This document shows positions 1-8,213 of a DNA stretch of 64,000 bases, in pieces; position 1 is the first letter of the stretch, and each line of letters begins with the position of its first letter. This stretch comes from Flavobacterium sp. UBA7663. GTDB lineage: Bacteria; Bacteroidota; Bacteroidia; Flavobacteriales; Flavobacteriaceae. Location of the stretch: positions 4,615-68,614 of the forward strand of contig NZ_DLHR01000001.1 in the NCBI RefSeq assembly GCF_002483315.1, read 5' to 3'. Below the pieces are notes generated by a model. It was given only the letters and a program-made list of their open reading frames with translations. It was not told the origin of the DNA and searched no databases. The position numbers were made by a program, and so were the translations under genes.

Positions 1-56
1 ATGCTATTGAAGCGGAGGGAAGTCATTAGAAATATAAAGTAAAAAGAACAAAGTAT

Positions 57-93
57 AGAACTCCGTCAGAATTTAAAACTCTGACGGAGTTCT
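57..93. terminator. Strong hairpin terminator, probably bidirectional
   Basis: A perfect 14-bp inverted repeat (57-70 and 80-93) with a 9-nt loop is followed on the plus strand by a T-rich run. It lies directly downstream of the minus-strand CreD-like gene and would also end any plus-strand transcript entering from the left edge. Confidence 0.85.
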
Positions 94-98
94 GTTTT

Positions 99-1394
99 TT
101 ATTTATTCCATTCAATCTTTCTCGAGAAATACATCACAGCAGCTAATATTAAGAACAATCCAATGCTGCCAACTAACAACGCATAATCTTCTAATTGGAT
201 AATTACATAAATAAAAGTATATAAAACACTCAACGAAGCTCCAATGAACATTGGGAATTTTTTATCCTTTAAAATGGAAATCGAATAAAGCGAAATCATA
301 ATGATTACCGATGCTCCAGCAATCAAGTAAGCAAATGAAAACGTACTGTGTTCAGTAATCGAAATCAATAAGGTATAAAACATAATCAAAGCAATTCCAA
401 TCATTGAATATTGAAAAATATGAATGTTGATTTTACTTATCGACTGAATTAAAAAGAAAATCAAAAACGTTAATCCAATAACTAAAAAACCATATTTAGA
501 AGCACGTTCGTTTTGTTGATATTCGTCAACTGGCGTAATGAAATCTACTGCAAAAGCGTATTTTCCTAATTCAGGTAAAACTTCAAAATAGTTTTGTGCA
601 AACGGACGATTGAAGTGTAATATTTTCCAATTAGCTTCAAAACCGTTATCTGTAATTTCTCTTGAAATAGGTGAGAAGTTTCCGTTAAAGTTCGGCGAAT
701 TCCAATTAGAGGTTATCTTGGCATCAGTAGTTTTTCCAATCGGAACCATTTTTACTTGCTTACTTCCATTGAACGAAATGGTAAAGTTGTATTTTGCTTC
801 GTTTTGAATATTTTGGTAATTAAAATAATTGGTTTCTAGGCTTTCAATGCTATCATTCGAACTGCTTGCTACCGATTCAAAAGCCAAATTCTGATTCCCA
901 ATTTTCATTTTTACTTCATCTTTCAGACTTTTCAAGTTGGTAGTACGAATTAAAATTTTAGCACGATTCCAATAAATATTTTCAGCAGGAATTCCTTTTG
1001 AAGCGAAATTTGGATTGGTATAATTTCCATCAAATTGCATTTTGGTGGTAAACACATTCGATTTGTAAATACTTCTTTCCAAAGGTTTTACCATGGTAAC
1101 TTCGGTTTTGTTGTTCAAGGTTTCTGGAAAGAAATAGGCATAATTATTAGCACCCGACATTGGGTCTTTGTAAGGTACTTTTAAAATTGGTCCGTAAAAA
1201 TAAACGGAATTTCCCCATTTGGAAGTGGTTTCGGTAATGACTTCTTTTTGACGTTGACTTCTCTCTACAATTAATTCTTGCACTAAAGCAAGCGGAATGA
1301 TTAATACTATGGTTAGAATCCCAACCATAATCATTTTAGCGGTTGTGGTTTGAAAGAACGGTACTTTTGGTTCTTGTTGAAATTGTGTTTCCAT
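99..1394 (-). CDS. creD: CreD-like inner membrane protein
   Basis: A 431-aa membrane protein of the CreD family (cell envelope integrity). One N-terminal membrane segment lies at about residues 20-42. It is followed by the family-typical stretch with IPL, ER and WG..VYFYGPIL motifs, a long periplasmic domain to about residue 300, and five or six closely packed C-terminal membrane segments. The length fits the family. It is the last gene of a minus-strand group that begins near 3915 and ends at a strong terminator. The biochemical role of CreD is poorly defined; in enterobacteria it belongs to the CreBC regulon. The neighbouring small winged-helix regulator is the likely control. Confidence 0.9.
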   Translation of the reverse strand: METQFQQEPKVPFFQTTTAKMIMVGILTIVLIIPLALVQELIVERSQRQKEVITETTSKWGNSVYFYGPILKVPYKDPMSGANNYAYFFPETLNNKTEVTMVKPLERSIYKSNVFTTKMQFDGNYTNPNFASKGIPAENIYWNRAKILIRTTNLKSLKDEVKMKIGNQNLAFESVASSSNDSIESLETNYFNYQNIQNEAKYNFTISFNGSKQVKMVPIGKTTDAKITSNWNSPNFNGNFSPISREITDNGFEANWKILHFNRPFAQNYFEVLPELGKYAFAVDFITPVDEYQQNERASKYGFLVIGLTFLIFFLIQSISKINIHIFQYSMIGIALIMFYTLLISITEHSTFSFAYLIAGASVIIMISLYSISILKDKKFPMFIGASLSVLYTFIYVIIQLEDYALLVGSIGLFLILAAVMYFSRKIEWNK

Positions 1395-1429
1395 GATGTT
1401 TGATTTATAATTTTATTAAGTTAATGTGT

Positions 1430-1729
1430 TTAAAGAGTTGAGATTACAATTAGAAAGTAGACGAATGAGATAGGTACATTAGCAAATAGAATTAATGCTT
1501 GTCTTTCGATTTTATGCCTACTTTGAATCTCAGTAAACCAATCAATTATAAGTTTCAAAAACATTAATCCGTTTACAAGAAATGCAATCAATACATAATA
1601 AATTCCGATTACTATTATTATATCCGATTTTTTAAATATAAAATGAAGTAATAATAATACTGTACCAATTCCAAACGATACAATTGCCATTTGAATAGCA
1701 AGAGGAAGCTTTAAAAAATCTTTTTCCAT
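1430..1729 (-). CDS. Small three-helix membrane protein, unknown function
   Basis: A 99-aa hydrophobic protein not assigned to a family. Three membrane segments are visible at about residues 10-32, 37-59 and 75-97, separated by short polar turns. It lies 35 nt upstream of the creD-like gene, in the same direction, and follows the Coq4-like and winged-helix regulator genes. It is therefore probably co-transcribed and part of the same envelope-related regulon. The start ATG at 1729 overlaps the end of a possible 41-aa ORF (1711-1836). Confidence 0.7.
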   Translation of the reverse strand: MEKDFLKLPLAIQMAIVSFGIGTVLLLLHFIFKKSDIIIVIGIYYVLIAFLVNGLMFLKLIIDWFTEIQSRHKIERQALILFANVPISFVYFLIVISTL

Positions 1730-1836
1730 GTGGTTTTTATTTTTGTTTTAGCCTCAGTACTGATGTTTTTTGTGATTTCAATTCCGATAAAGAATAAAAT
1801 TCCGATCGTCATACTAATGTTAATGAGTTTGTTCAT
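1711..1836 (-). CDS. Possible 41-aa single-helix membrane peptide
   Basis: A short ORF filling the gap between the Coq4-like gene and the 99-aa membrane gene. It starts at ATG 1836, immediately after the Coq4-like stop codon, and its last codons overlap the next gene start. The protein (MNKLINISMTIGILFFIGIE...) has one hydrophobic segment at about residues 6-20 and a lysine-rich tail. Tight operon spacing supports it; its shortness and lack of a recognised family argue for caution. Confidence 0.4.
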   Translation of the reverse strand: MNKLINISMTIGILFFIGIEITKNISTEAKTKIKTTWKKIF

Positions 1837-1837
1837 G

Positions 1838-2293
1838 TTATTGAATATTAAATGTTTGTTGAATAGTTGAAAGCGGCATTGAAAGCATTTTAAAAAAGTC
1901 TAAATCATAAAACTGATGTGCTTTTTTACCTCTTTTATAATTATTGTAAAAGCTTTTATATTCAAAAGGGTAGAAGAGTATACCAGTACCAATCACAATA
2001 AAAACAAACGGACTTCTTTTTCCATTTCCTAATAATATAAATTGCATATCAATTTCATCTTTAACTGAAATTCCTGTATTGGTCAACACATGAAAAACAT
2101 CATGTTCTTCCAAAGTAGCTTGAATATTGAAATTGTATTTTAGCAAAAAACAACCATAATGAAATCCCAAACTGTCTTGAGGAAGTTTTAGAAAATCTTG
2201 AAATGAAATATCCCAAGCTTTAGTTTGTTTAAACAAAAACTGATAAGGAACTTTGATGATTCGGTACAAGGTTTCAATTATGATTTCTTTCAT
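1838..2293 (-). CDS. Coq4-like protein
   Basis: A 151-aa protein recognisable as a Coq4 relative by the HDxxH-x11-E metal-site motif: His64, Asp65, His68 and Glu80. In eukaryotes and proteobacteria Coq4 acts in ubiquinone biosynthesis. Flavobacteria use menaquinone, so that role is unlikely here and the function is open. It is shorter than eukaryotic Coq4, close to the bacterial stand-alone form. A 19-bp palindrome lies 20-38 nt upstream of the start, overlapping a possible -7 element, so the adjacent winged-helix regulator may repress this gene and those downstream. Confidence 0.75.
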   Translation of the reverse strand: MKEIIIETLYRIIKVPYQFLFKQTKAWDISFQDFLKLPQDSLGFHYGCFLLKYNFNIQATLEEHDVFHVLTNTGISVKDEIDMQFILLGNGKRSPFVFIVIGTGILFYPFEYKSFYNNYKRGKKAHQFYDLDFFKMLSMPLSTIQQTFNIQ

Positions 2294-2312
2294 TTTTTAT
2301 TAAATTTAAAAG

Positions 2313-2331
2313 TACTTTGAATTTCAAAGTA
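2313..2331. promoter_or_regulatory. 19-bp palindromic operator upstream of the Coq4-like gene
   Basis: A perfect 9-bp inverted repeat around one central base (half site TACTTTGAA). It matches the palindrome at 3923-3941 at 17 of 19 positions. On the minus strand its left half overlaps a TTACTTTG sequence that could be a Bacteroidota -7 box, as expected for a repressor site. The regulator encoded immediately upstream (2351-2647) is the obvious candidate ligand; this is inferred. Confidence 0.65.
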
Positions 2332-2350
2332 AATAGATAAAAAAATAGAT

Positions 2351-2647
2351 TTAACTTTTTTTGATTAATTTTTCAAGCGCCTCGATGTGAGAAGTAAAAG
2401 CAATTCTTCCTTCTTTTGTAGCACTATATTTTGTGTTGGGCTTTTTGCCAATAAACTGTTTCTCAATTTGAATGTAATTTTCTAATTCTAATGCTTTAGT
2501 ATGCGAAGCTAAGTTGCCATCGGTTACGCCTAAAAGTTCCTTTAGCATATTAAAATCAGCACTTTCATTGACCATCAATATCGACATAATCCCCAAACGA
2601 ATTCGGTGATCAAAGGCCTTGTTAATATTTTGGATGATGTTAAGCAT
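2351..2647 (-). CDS. Winged-helix transcriptional regulator (HTH_34/MarR-like)
   Basis: A 98-aa stand-alone winged-helix DNA-binding protein. Residues 12-30 (FDHRIRLGIMSILM) and the recognition-helix region VTDGNLASHTKAL with the wing GKKPNTKYSAT match the short regulator family (PF13601-type) common in Bacteroidota. There is no ligand domain. It sits inside the minus-strand group it probably controls: palindromic sites occur just upstream of the next gene (2313) and of the first gene of the group (3923). Genes of this family often accompany inner-membrane proteins and CreD. Repression and autoregulation are inferred from operator placement. Confidence 0.85.
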   Translation of the reverse strand: MLNIIQNINKAFDHRIRLGIMSILMVNESADFNMLKELLGVTDGNLASHTKALELENYIQIEKQFIGKKPNTKYSATKEGRIAFTSHIEALEKLIKKS

Positions 2648-2663
2648 GATTTAGTTTAAAAGG

Positions 2664-3290
2664 TTAATAGTTATCGAATATAGTTTCAACCATATTTGAT
2701 TCATATAATTGAGAAGGCGCAACAACTGCCTCGTTATAAGGAATTTTATTACCATATCTTTCCTTCATAATACTTTTTACAATCGGACTATCGAGATTAA
2801 AATCCTTAAGTTTTTTGGTTTTACATAATTCAATATTAGCTCCACTTTTATAAATTTTCCAAACCAATTCAGAACAATATATTTTATCATCACTCCATTC
2901 AAAGTATAAATCATAATCTTTGTTATTCATTGATTTTCCGTAAGACTTCATTTTTAGTAAAACTTCATTAGTCAATATTTTATCTGAGTTTCTTAATCTT
3001 TTTACAGCATATTTAGCATCTTTTCCATGAGAAATCCAATCTTCAAGCAAAGTCATTTTAACAGGTTGAACCGCTTCATATACGTAAGTTTTACCATTTT
3101 CAATAAAGATGATTCCACAATGAGAAAATTTTGAATTAGTTGCAATTTTAACTGCTTCACATTGTTTAGATTGTGAAGTTTGAAAAATGATATCACCATT
3201 TTGAAAAGCAACTTCTTTACTATTGATTTCTTTACAATTAAATGAAATAAAAATTAAACCAAAGAAAAGCGATACAATTAGATTTTTCAT
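2664..3290 (-). CDS. YiiX/YebB-like permuted NlpC/P60 hydrolase, exported
   Basis: A 208-aa protein with an N-terminal hydrophobic signal (residues 1-18, possible lipobox ending at Cys19). Its papain-like fold has the permuted order typical of YiiX-like enzymes: GDIIFQ at 32-37, the His motif SHCGI (His57), VYEAV, then the nucleophile motif YCSELV (Cys139). Such proteins are thought to cleave amide or acyl bonds in envelope components. It is one nucleotide downstream of the membrane gene 3292-3915 and 16 nt upstream of the regulator gene, so it is part of the same operon. The substrate is unknown. Confidence 0.8.
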   Translation of the reverse strand: MKNLIVSLFFGLIFISFNCKEINSKEVAFQNGDIIFQTSQSKQCEAVKIATNSKFSHCGIIFIENGKTYVYEAVQPVKMTLLEDWISHGKDAKYAVKRLRNSDKILTNEVLLKMKSYGKSMNNKDYDLYFEWSDDKIYCSELVWKIYKSGANIELCKTKKLKDFNLDSPIVKSIMKERYGNKIPYNEAVVAPSQLYESNMVETIFDNY

Positions 3291-3291
3291 C

Positions 3292-3915
3292 TTATTTTCT
3301 CTCGTATTTAAAATACATTAAACTTCCATATAAAATGTGGCAACCTCCAAAACCTAATGCCCAGAATAATAATCCATAACCTAAGAACCAAGTCGATAAT
3401 AAGCCTAAAGCTATCATAGTAATTCCTAAATAACGAACATCTCCCAAAGTATATTTACTTGCATTTACGCAAGCTAATCCGTAGAATATCAAAGTTAATG
3501 GAGCAACTAAACCCAACATGTTTTTTTCGATTAAAAAGATAATTAAAAATCCACCAGTTGCCAAAGGAATCATAAAGTTGATAACCAATCTTTTTGAAGC
3601 GGTATTCCATACATTTTCATGACTTTTTCTCGCTTTACTGATACTTAAAACAATCCCAGTTACAATTGACAACACCAAAACGGATGTTGCTATTATCAAT
3701 AATCGAATTACAGCAGCTTCAGAAATGATTAAATCACGATAAGCACCCATTGTTGAAGTATCAAAGTAAATGGTTTTATAAGCTAACCATGCTCCAATTA
3801 AAGCATAAATACCGGCTAAAATTCCCGATAAACCACTCAAAGATATGAAACGTGATGATTTGTTCATCAAATTTTTGATTTCGGTAATGTCGTTAAGATA
3901 TTTCTCGTTTTTCAT
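3292..3915 (-). CDS. Membrane protein of unknown function, operon first gene
   Basis: A 207-aa protein when started at ATG 3915 (MKNEKYLNDITEI...). A longer in-frame ORF reaches 3996 but would run through the predicted operator/promoter, so the internal ATG is preferred. Five or six hydrophobic segments follow a short cytoplasmic N-terminus that includes an NLMNKSSRFISLSGLSG motif. I recognise this as a conserved Bacteroidota membrane protein often found next to small winged-helix regulators, but no function is known. It probably leads the operon down to the CreD-like gene. Confidence 0.75.
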   Translation of the reverse strand: MKNEKYLNDITEIKNLMNKSSRFISLSGLSGILAGIYALIGAWLAYKTIYFDTSTMGAYRDLIISEAAVIRLLIIATSVLVLSIVTGIVLSISKARKSHENVWNTASKRLVINFMIPLATGGFLIIFLIEKNMLGLVAPLTLIFYGLACVNASKYTLGDVRYLGITMIALGLLSTWFLGYGLLFWALGFGGCHILYGSLMYFKYERK

Positions 3916-3922
3916 TTTAAAG

Positions 3923-3941
3923 TACTTTGAAATACAAAGTA
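3923..3941. promoter_or_regulatory. Second copy of the 19-bp palindromic operator
   Basis: TACTTTG and CAAAGTA half sites surround a 5-nt centre. It lies 8-26 nt upstream of ATG 3915 on the minus strand and shares 17 of 19 positions with the site at 2313-2331. Two near-identical palindromes at two promoters of one gene group, with a small DNA-binding protein encoded between them, suggest autoregulated repression. Confidence 0.65.
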
Positions 3942-3957
3942 AATAATAAATATTTTG

Positions 3958-3986
3958 TTGACCAAACATTTTTTGCATTATTTTTG
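3958..3986 (+). promoter_or_regulatory. Bacteroidota-type promoter for the DUF1801 gene
   Basis: TTG at 3958-3960 and TATTTTTG at 3979-3986, separated by 18 nt, match the Bacteroidota -33/-7 consensus (TTTG, 17-19 nt, TAnnTTTG). The DUF1801 start codon follows 16 nt downstream. It is divergent from the operator-controlled minus-strand operon. Confidence 0.5.
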
Positions 3987-4001
3987 AAAAAATCATTTTT
4001 A

Positions 4002-4352
4002 ATGAAACCTACAGAAGCATATATACTCCGTCAACCTGAACTATATCAATCAATGATGCTACATGTATTAGCAGTAGTAGAGCAGGAGCTTTCGCAATCT
4101 GAATTGCTTTTTAAATGGGGCATTCCGTATGTTTATTATAACAAAAAACCATTTTGTTATTTGGCACCCAATCTTAAAAAAGGCTTTTTGGATGTTGGGT
4201 TTGCCAAAGGTTTTCAGTTAAAAAGGAATCAAGCAACTTTAATTGATGAAAAGAGAAACACAGTAAAATCCTTGCGTTATTTTTCTATTGAAGAAATAGA
4301 TAATACTGTTTTAATTGATGTTATTTCAGAAGCGAAATTACTCTATAAATGA
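4002..4352 (+). CDS. DUF1801 domain-containing protein
   Basis: A 116-aa protein from ATG 4002 (MKPTEAYILRQPELYQ...). An upstream in-frame ATG at 3927 lies before the predicted -7 box and is rejected. The sequence fits the DUF1801/YdhG-like fold, with the LLFKWGIPYVYYNKKPFCYLAP core and a C-terminal acidic helix. The family has no proven enzymatic role; frataxin-like folds have been noted. It stands alone, divergent from the preceding operon. Confidence 0.8.
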   Translation: MKPTEAYILRQPELYQSMMLHVLAVVEQELSQSELLFKWGIPYVYYNKKPFCYLAPNLKKGFLDVGFAKGFQLKRNQATLIDEKRNTVKSLRYFSIEEIDNTVLIDVISEAKLLYK

Positions 4353-4482
4353 TTTCAATTAATATCAAAGGCAAAACTATTTACTTAAAACACTTTAGTT
4401 TAAGCAAAATTTAAGAAGCAATTAAGCCATACTTAAGATAAATTAAATCACTTAAATTCAACTTTGTATAAAATTAGTTTTT

Positions 4483-6441
4483 ATGCAAGTTGTCTCATTT
4501 TTTTCAAAAAGATATAGTCTTCTATTTGGATTTTCAAGTTGGTATTTATTGTTTTCGTTGCTACTTAGAATAATTTTTTTGGTTTGGCAATTAAATGATA
4601 TAGAGCTTTCTGTATTTAGTTTAGCTAAAATTTTAGGAGTTGGATTGTTTTATGACTTTGGTGTGCTGTCGTTTTTGTTTGTGATTAGCACCTTTTATAT
4701 TTTATTAATTCCTCAAAAATGGATAGGTAGTAAGCTAGATAAACTTCTAATTCATTCAGGTTTATCTTTAACATTGCTCATTTTTGTTTTTACTTTTTTT
4801 GCCGAAATCACATTTTGGGAAGAATTCAAATGCAGATTTAATTTTGTTGCGGTAGATTATTTAATTTACACATTTGAAGTCGTACAAAACATTCACGAGT
4901 CGTATCCATTATATATATTAATTCCATCAATGCTTTTGATAACTGGAGTTATTTTTTTCTATTTCTGGAAAAAACAGTTTTTCATTGAAACATTTAGCTC
5001 TAGAATTTCTTTCAAAAAACGAATAATTTCTTTTTGGGTATCTATAATTGTGATGTCTTTTTACACATTATTCATTACTAATTCAAATGCAGAATGGTCA
5101 ACAAATCGTTACAATAATGAAATTTCTAAAGCTGGAATTTACTCTTTCTTTGCAGAATTAAGAAATAATAAATTAGATTTTAAAACATTCTATACCTCAA
5201 TTTCCGACGAAGAAGCATTTAAAATTGTTAGAACAAACTTACAAGAAGAAAATGCAAGATTTATAGCAAATGACTTTTCAATAAAACGAAAAATAACAGA
5301 TAGTTTAGACACGAATAAAAAGCCAAACGTAGTTTTTATTTTGATTGAAAGTATGAGCGGAAGTTTTATGAGTGAATTTGGGAACGAAGAAAAAATCACA
5401 CCATTTTTAGACAGCATTGCCAACGAAAGTTTATTCTTTAAAAATCTATATGCAACGGGAAATAGAACTGTTAGAGGTATGGAAGCGGTAACCTTATCAA
5501 TTCCACCAACACCAGGTCAAAGTATTGTAAAAAGACCAAATAATGCTAATTTATATACGATTTCAAATGTATTTAAAAGCAAAAATTATCAATGTAATTT
5601 CTTTTATGGTGGTGATGGTTATTTTGACAACATGAATGCCTTTTATGGCGGAAATGGTTTTGATATCTATGATAGAGGTAGAGGTAGCATTTTAAGTGAT
5701 GCAATTAAAACTACACGTCATAATATTGAAGATAATGAGGTTACATTTGAAAATGCTTGGGGAATTTGTGACGAAGATATTTACAATAAAATGATTAAAG
5801 TTGCAGATGAATATCATCAAAAAAACAAACCTTTTTTAAATTTTATCATGACAACATCAAACCACAGACCTTATACCTATCCAAATAATAAAATTGATAT
5901 TCCTTCAGGAACTGGTAGAAATGGTGCTGTAAAATACTCCGATTATGCATTGCAACAAATGTTTGCCAAAGCAAAAAACAAGCCTTGGTTTAAAAATACA
6001 ATTTTTGTTTTTGTAGCAGATCATTGTGCAAGTAGCGCTGGAAAAGACGAAATTGATGTCAAAAATTATCAAATTCCAGCAATTATTTATGGACAAAATT
6101 TAATTCAACCTCAAAAGGTAACAAAATTATGTAGTCAAATAGATGTTTTTCCAACACTTTTTGGTCAATTGCATTGGAATTATACGTCAAACTTTTTTGG
6201 AACAGATGTTTTATCAAATAGTTATAAAGAAAGAGCTTTAATGGGAACATATTTAAAATTAGCTCAAAAAAGCAATAATAATATTACCATTTTATCAAAC
6301 CAAAAAAAGAGTGCAAATTATAAATGGAATCCAATTTCTAATCAATTGTTTATATCACCTATAAGTAAATCAAAACTTTATGAAACAATTGCATGGTATG
6401 AAACTGCTGATTATCTATATTTGAATAATAAATTGAAGTAA
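4483..6441 (+). CDS. LTA synthase-like sulfatase-family membrane enzyme
   Basis: A 652-aa protein with five N-terminal membrane helices (about residues 10-190) and a periplasmic alkaline-phosphatase/sulfatase-superfamily domain (PF00884) from about residue 282. The domain opens with NVVFILIESMSG and has the nucleophile region GNRTVRGMEAV and a metal-binding VADHC motif. This architecture matches lipoteichoic-acid-synthase-like and phosphoglycerol or phosphoethanolamine transferases. In a Gram-negative organism it more likely modifies lipid A, glycans or membrane lipids than makes LTA. It is monocistronic, with about 125 nt of AT-rich spacer on each side. The exact substrate cannot be told from sequence. 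Confidence 0.85.
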   Translation: MQVVSFFSKRYSLLFGFSSWYLLFSLLLRIIFLVWQLNDIELSVFSLAKILGVGLFYDFGVLSFLFVISTFYILLIPQKWIGSKLDKLLIHSGLSLTLLIFVFTFFAEITFWEEFKCRFNFVAVDYLIYTFEVVQNIHESYPLYILIPSMLLITGVIFFYFWKKQFFIETFSSRISFKKRIISFWVSIIVMSFYTLFITNSNAEWSTNRYNNEISKAGIYSFFAELRNNKLDFKTFYTSISDEEAFKIVRTNLQEENARFIANDFSIKRKITDSLDTNKKPNVVFILIESMSGSFMSEFGNEEKITPFLDSIANESLFFKNLYATGNRTVRGMEAVTLSIPPTPGQSIVKRPNNANLYTISNVFKSKNYQCNFFYGGDGYFDNMNAFYGGNGFDIYDRGRGSILSDAIKTTRHNIEDNEVTFENAWGICDEDIYNKMIKVADEYHQKNKPFLNFIMTTSNHRPYTYPNNKIDIPSGTGRNGAVKYSDYALQQMFAKAKNKPWFKNTIFVFVADHCASSAGKDEIDVKNYQIPAIIYGQNLIQPQKVTKLCSQIDVFPTLFGQLHWNYTSNFFGTDVLSNSYKERALMGTYLKLAQKSNNNITILSNQKKSANYKWNPISNQLFISPISKSKLYETIAWYETADYLYLNNKLK

Positions 6442-6567
6442 ACTTAATTTTTACTTAAACCCGAAACACGAATGCAATATGTAATCATTTTTGCTGTTAT
6501 TTTGTAATAGTATTAAAGTAAAAATTATAAAAGCTATTCTCCCTATATAGTTAATGAATTAAAAAGC

Positions 6568-7014
6568 ATGAAAAAGATGAAAAAAATCGCAATAATAACT
6601 TTCGTTTTCTTATCCAGTTTTAGTTTTGCTCAAGAATGGCAAACTAATTTTGAAGAAGCAAAAAAAATAGCAACCGAACAAGATAAAAATGTAGTAATCG
6701 TTTTTTCAGGTTCAGATTGGTGTGCTCCATGTATCAAATTAGATAAAAATATTTGGCAATCAGAAGCTTTTAAAAAAGAGGCAAAAGAAGAATGGGTTTT
6801 AGTTAAAGCCAATTTTCCAAGAAAAAAAGCCAATGAATTACCAAAAGAGCAAACGGAACATAACAGAAAATTAGCCGAAAAATATAATGTAGAAGGCAGT
6901 TTTCCATTGGTTGTAGTTTTGGATAAAAATGGAAAAGTATTAGGAAAAATGGGATTCAAGAACGTTTCTCCTGAAGAATATATCAAAATGATTCACGCAT
7001 TAGAGAAAAAATGA
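6568..7014 (+). CDS. Secreted thioredoxin-fold protein
   Basis: A 148-aa protein with a signal peptide (cleavage after FSFAQ) and a thioredoxin fold with the redox motif WCAPC (about residues 51-55) preceded by IVFSGSD. The GSFPLVVVLDKNG strand with cis-proline is present. It is the first gene of a four-gene plus-strand operon: its stop overlaps the ApbE start by 4 nt, and DUF4266 and DUF3570 genes follow. It may keep cysteines of the operon products reduced, for example the Cys-rich C-terminus of the DUF4266 protein; that link is inferred. Confidence 0.88.
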   Translation: MKKMKKIAIITFVFLSSFSFAQEWQTNFEEAKKIATEQDKNVVIVFSGSDWCAPCIKLDKNIWQSEAFKKEAKEEWVLVKANFPRKKANELPKEQTEHNRKLAEKYNVEGSFPLVVVLDKNGKVLGKMGFKNVSPEEYIKMIHALEKK

Positions 7015-7994
7015 GAGTAGTAACAATTCTTTTATTTGCTTTAGCAACAAGTAGTTCATTTGGTCAACAAATTTTTAAGAAAAAACAAAATTTGTTAGGA
7101 AGTCCATTTGAAATTACGGTTGTCGCTACAGATTCAATTCAGGGAAATCAATACACTGATTTGGCCATAGCCGAAGTAAAACGAATTGAAAATTTAATTT
7201 CTGATTGGATTCCGACGACTCAAATTTCAAAAGTGAATCAAAATGCTGGAATTACACCAGTTAAAGTAGATAAAGAAGTATATGATTTGGTTGAAAGAGC
7301 TACAAAAATTTCAAAATTAACTTCAGGAGCATTTGATATTAGCTATGCATCAATGGATAAAATTTGGAAATTTGACGGAAGCATGAAGGAAATGCCATCT
7401 CCAGAAGCTATTAAAAAATCGGTTGAAAGAGTTGGTTATCAAAACATAATTCTAAATCCAAAAGACACCACAATTTTCCTTAAAAACAAAGGAATGAAGT
7501 TAGGTCTTGGAGGAATTGGTCAAGGTTATATAGCAGATAAGATTAAAGTTTTACTTCAAGAAAAAGGGTGTAAAAGTGGAATAGTCAATGTTTCAGGTGA
7601 TATAAATACTTGGGGGAAACAACCTAATGGTGACCTTTGGACTGTTGGAATTGTTAATCCGATGAACAAAAACAAAGTATTTGCCACGTTTCCATTAGAT
7701 GATAGTGCGGTTGAAACTTCAGGAAGTTATGAAAAGTTTGTTACGTTCAACGGAAAACGCTATTCGCACATTATTGATCCAAGAACAGGTTATCCAGCAA
7801 GCGGAATTGTAAGTGTGTCTGTTTTTTCAAAACAAACTGAATTAGCAGATGCTTTAGCCACTGGAATTTTCGTTTTAGGAGTAGAAGTTGGTTTAGATTT
7901 AATCAATCAATTAAACGGAATAGGTTGTATTATTGTTGATGATAAAGGCACAATTCACATATCAAAAAATATAGACATTAAAAAATATCAGTAA
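7011..7994 (+). CDS. apbE: FAD:protein FMN transferase (ApbE)
   Basis: A 327-aa exported flavin transferase of the ApbE family, which covalently attaches FMN to threonine or serine of periplasmic target proteins. It has a signal peptide (to about residue 18), the LGSPFEITV start of the fold, the glycine-rich LGLGGIGQGYIADK segment and the SGDINTWG segment, and near the C-terminus SHIIDPRTGYPA and a metal-site D.LATG motif. The length is typical. It overlaps the thioredoxin gene by 4 nt and directly abuts the DUF4266 gene, a conserved neighbourhood. No protein in this window shows an obvious flavinylation motif. Confidence 0.93.
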   Translation: MRVVTILLFALATSSSFGQQIFKKKQNLLGSPFEITVVATDSIQGNQYTDLAIAEVKRIENLISDWIPTTQISKVNQNAGITPVKVDKEVYDLVERATKISKLTSGAFDISYASMDKIWKFDGSMKEMPSPEAIKKSVERVGYQNIILNPKDTTIFLKNKGMKLGLGGIGQGYIADKIKVLLQEKGCKSGIVNVSGDINTWGKQPNGDLWTVGIVNPMNKNKVFATFPLDDSAVETSGSYEKFVTFNGKRYSHIIDPRTGYPASGIVSVSVFSKQTELADALATGIFVLGVEVGLDLINQLNGIGCIIVDDKGTIHISKNIDIKKYQ

Positions 7995-8204
7995 ATGAAA
8001 AAGATAATTTTAGTTGTAATAGTTGTTTTTTCAGCTATTTCATGCAACACCGTTAAAGAGTACGATAAACAATATATCAATGATCCAGAAATGAAACTTT
8101 CTGCCAGAAGTTCAGAGCGTTTTGAAACCACTTTTCAAGTGTATCGCGAAGCTGCTTCAGGAGCAAATGGTGGAAAAACAGGTGGTGGCTGTGGATGTAA
8201 TTAA
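7995..8204 (+). CDS. DUF4266 small lipoprotein
   Basis: A 69-aa lipoprotein with signal peptide and lipobox (SAISC, lipid on Cys17). A conserved DPEMKLS core and a variable middle lead to a C-terminal GGKTGGGCGCN tail. DUF4266 proteins are typically encoded between ApbE-like and DUF3570 genes, as here (abutting both). The Gly/Cys tail resembles a modification or precursor motif and is the likely functional end. Function unknown; a role in metal or redox-linked export is speculation. Confidence 0.88.
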   Translation: MKKIILVVIVVFSAISCNTVKEYDKQYINDPEMKLSARSSERFETTFQVYREAASGANGGKTGGGCGCN

Positions 8205-8213
8205 TTGAGAAAA

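Noticed and set aside
1..29. Possible 3' end of a plus-strand gene (...AIEAEGSH, stop TAG at 27-29).
   Set aside because: Only eight codons are visible and another frame is also open to position 42; neither can be supported.
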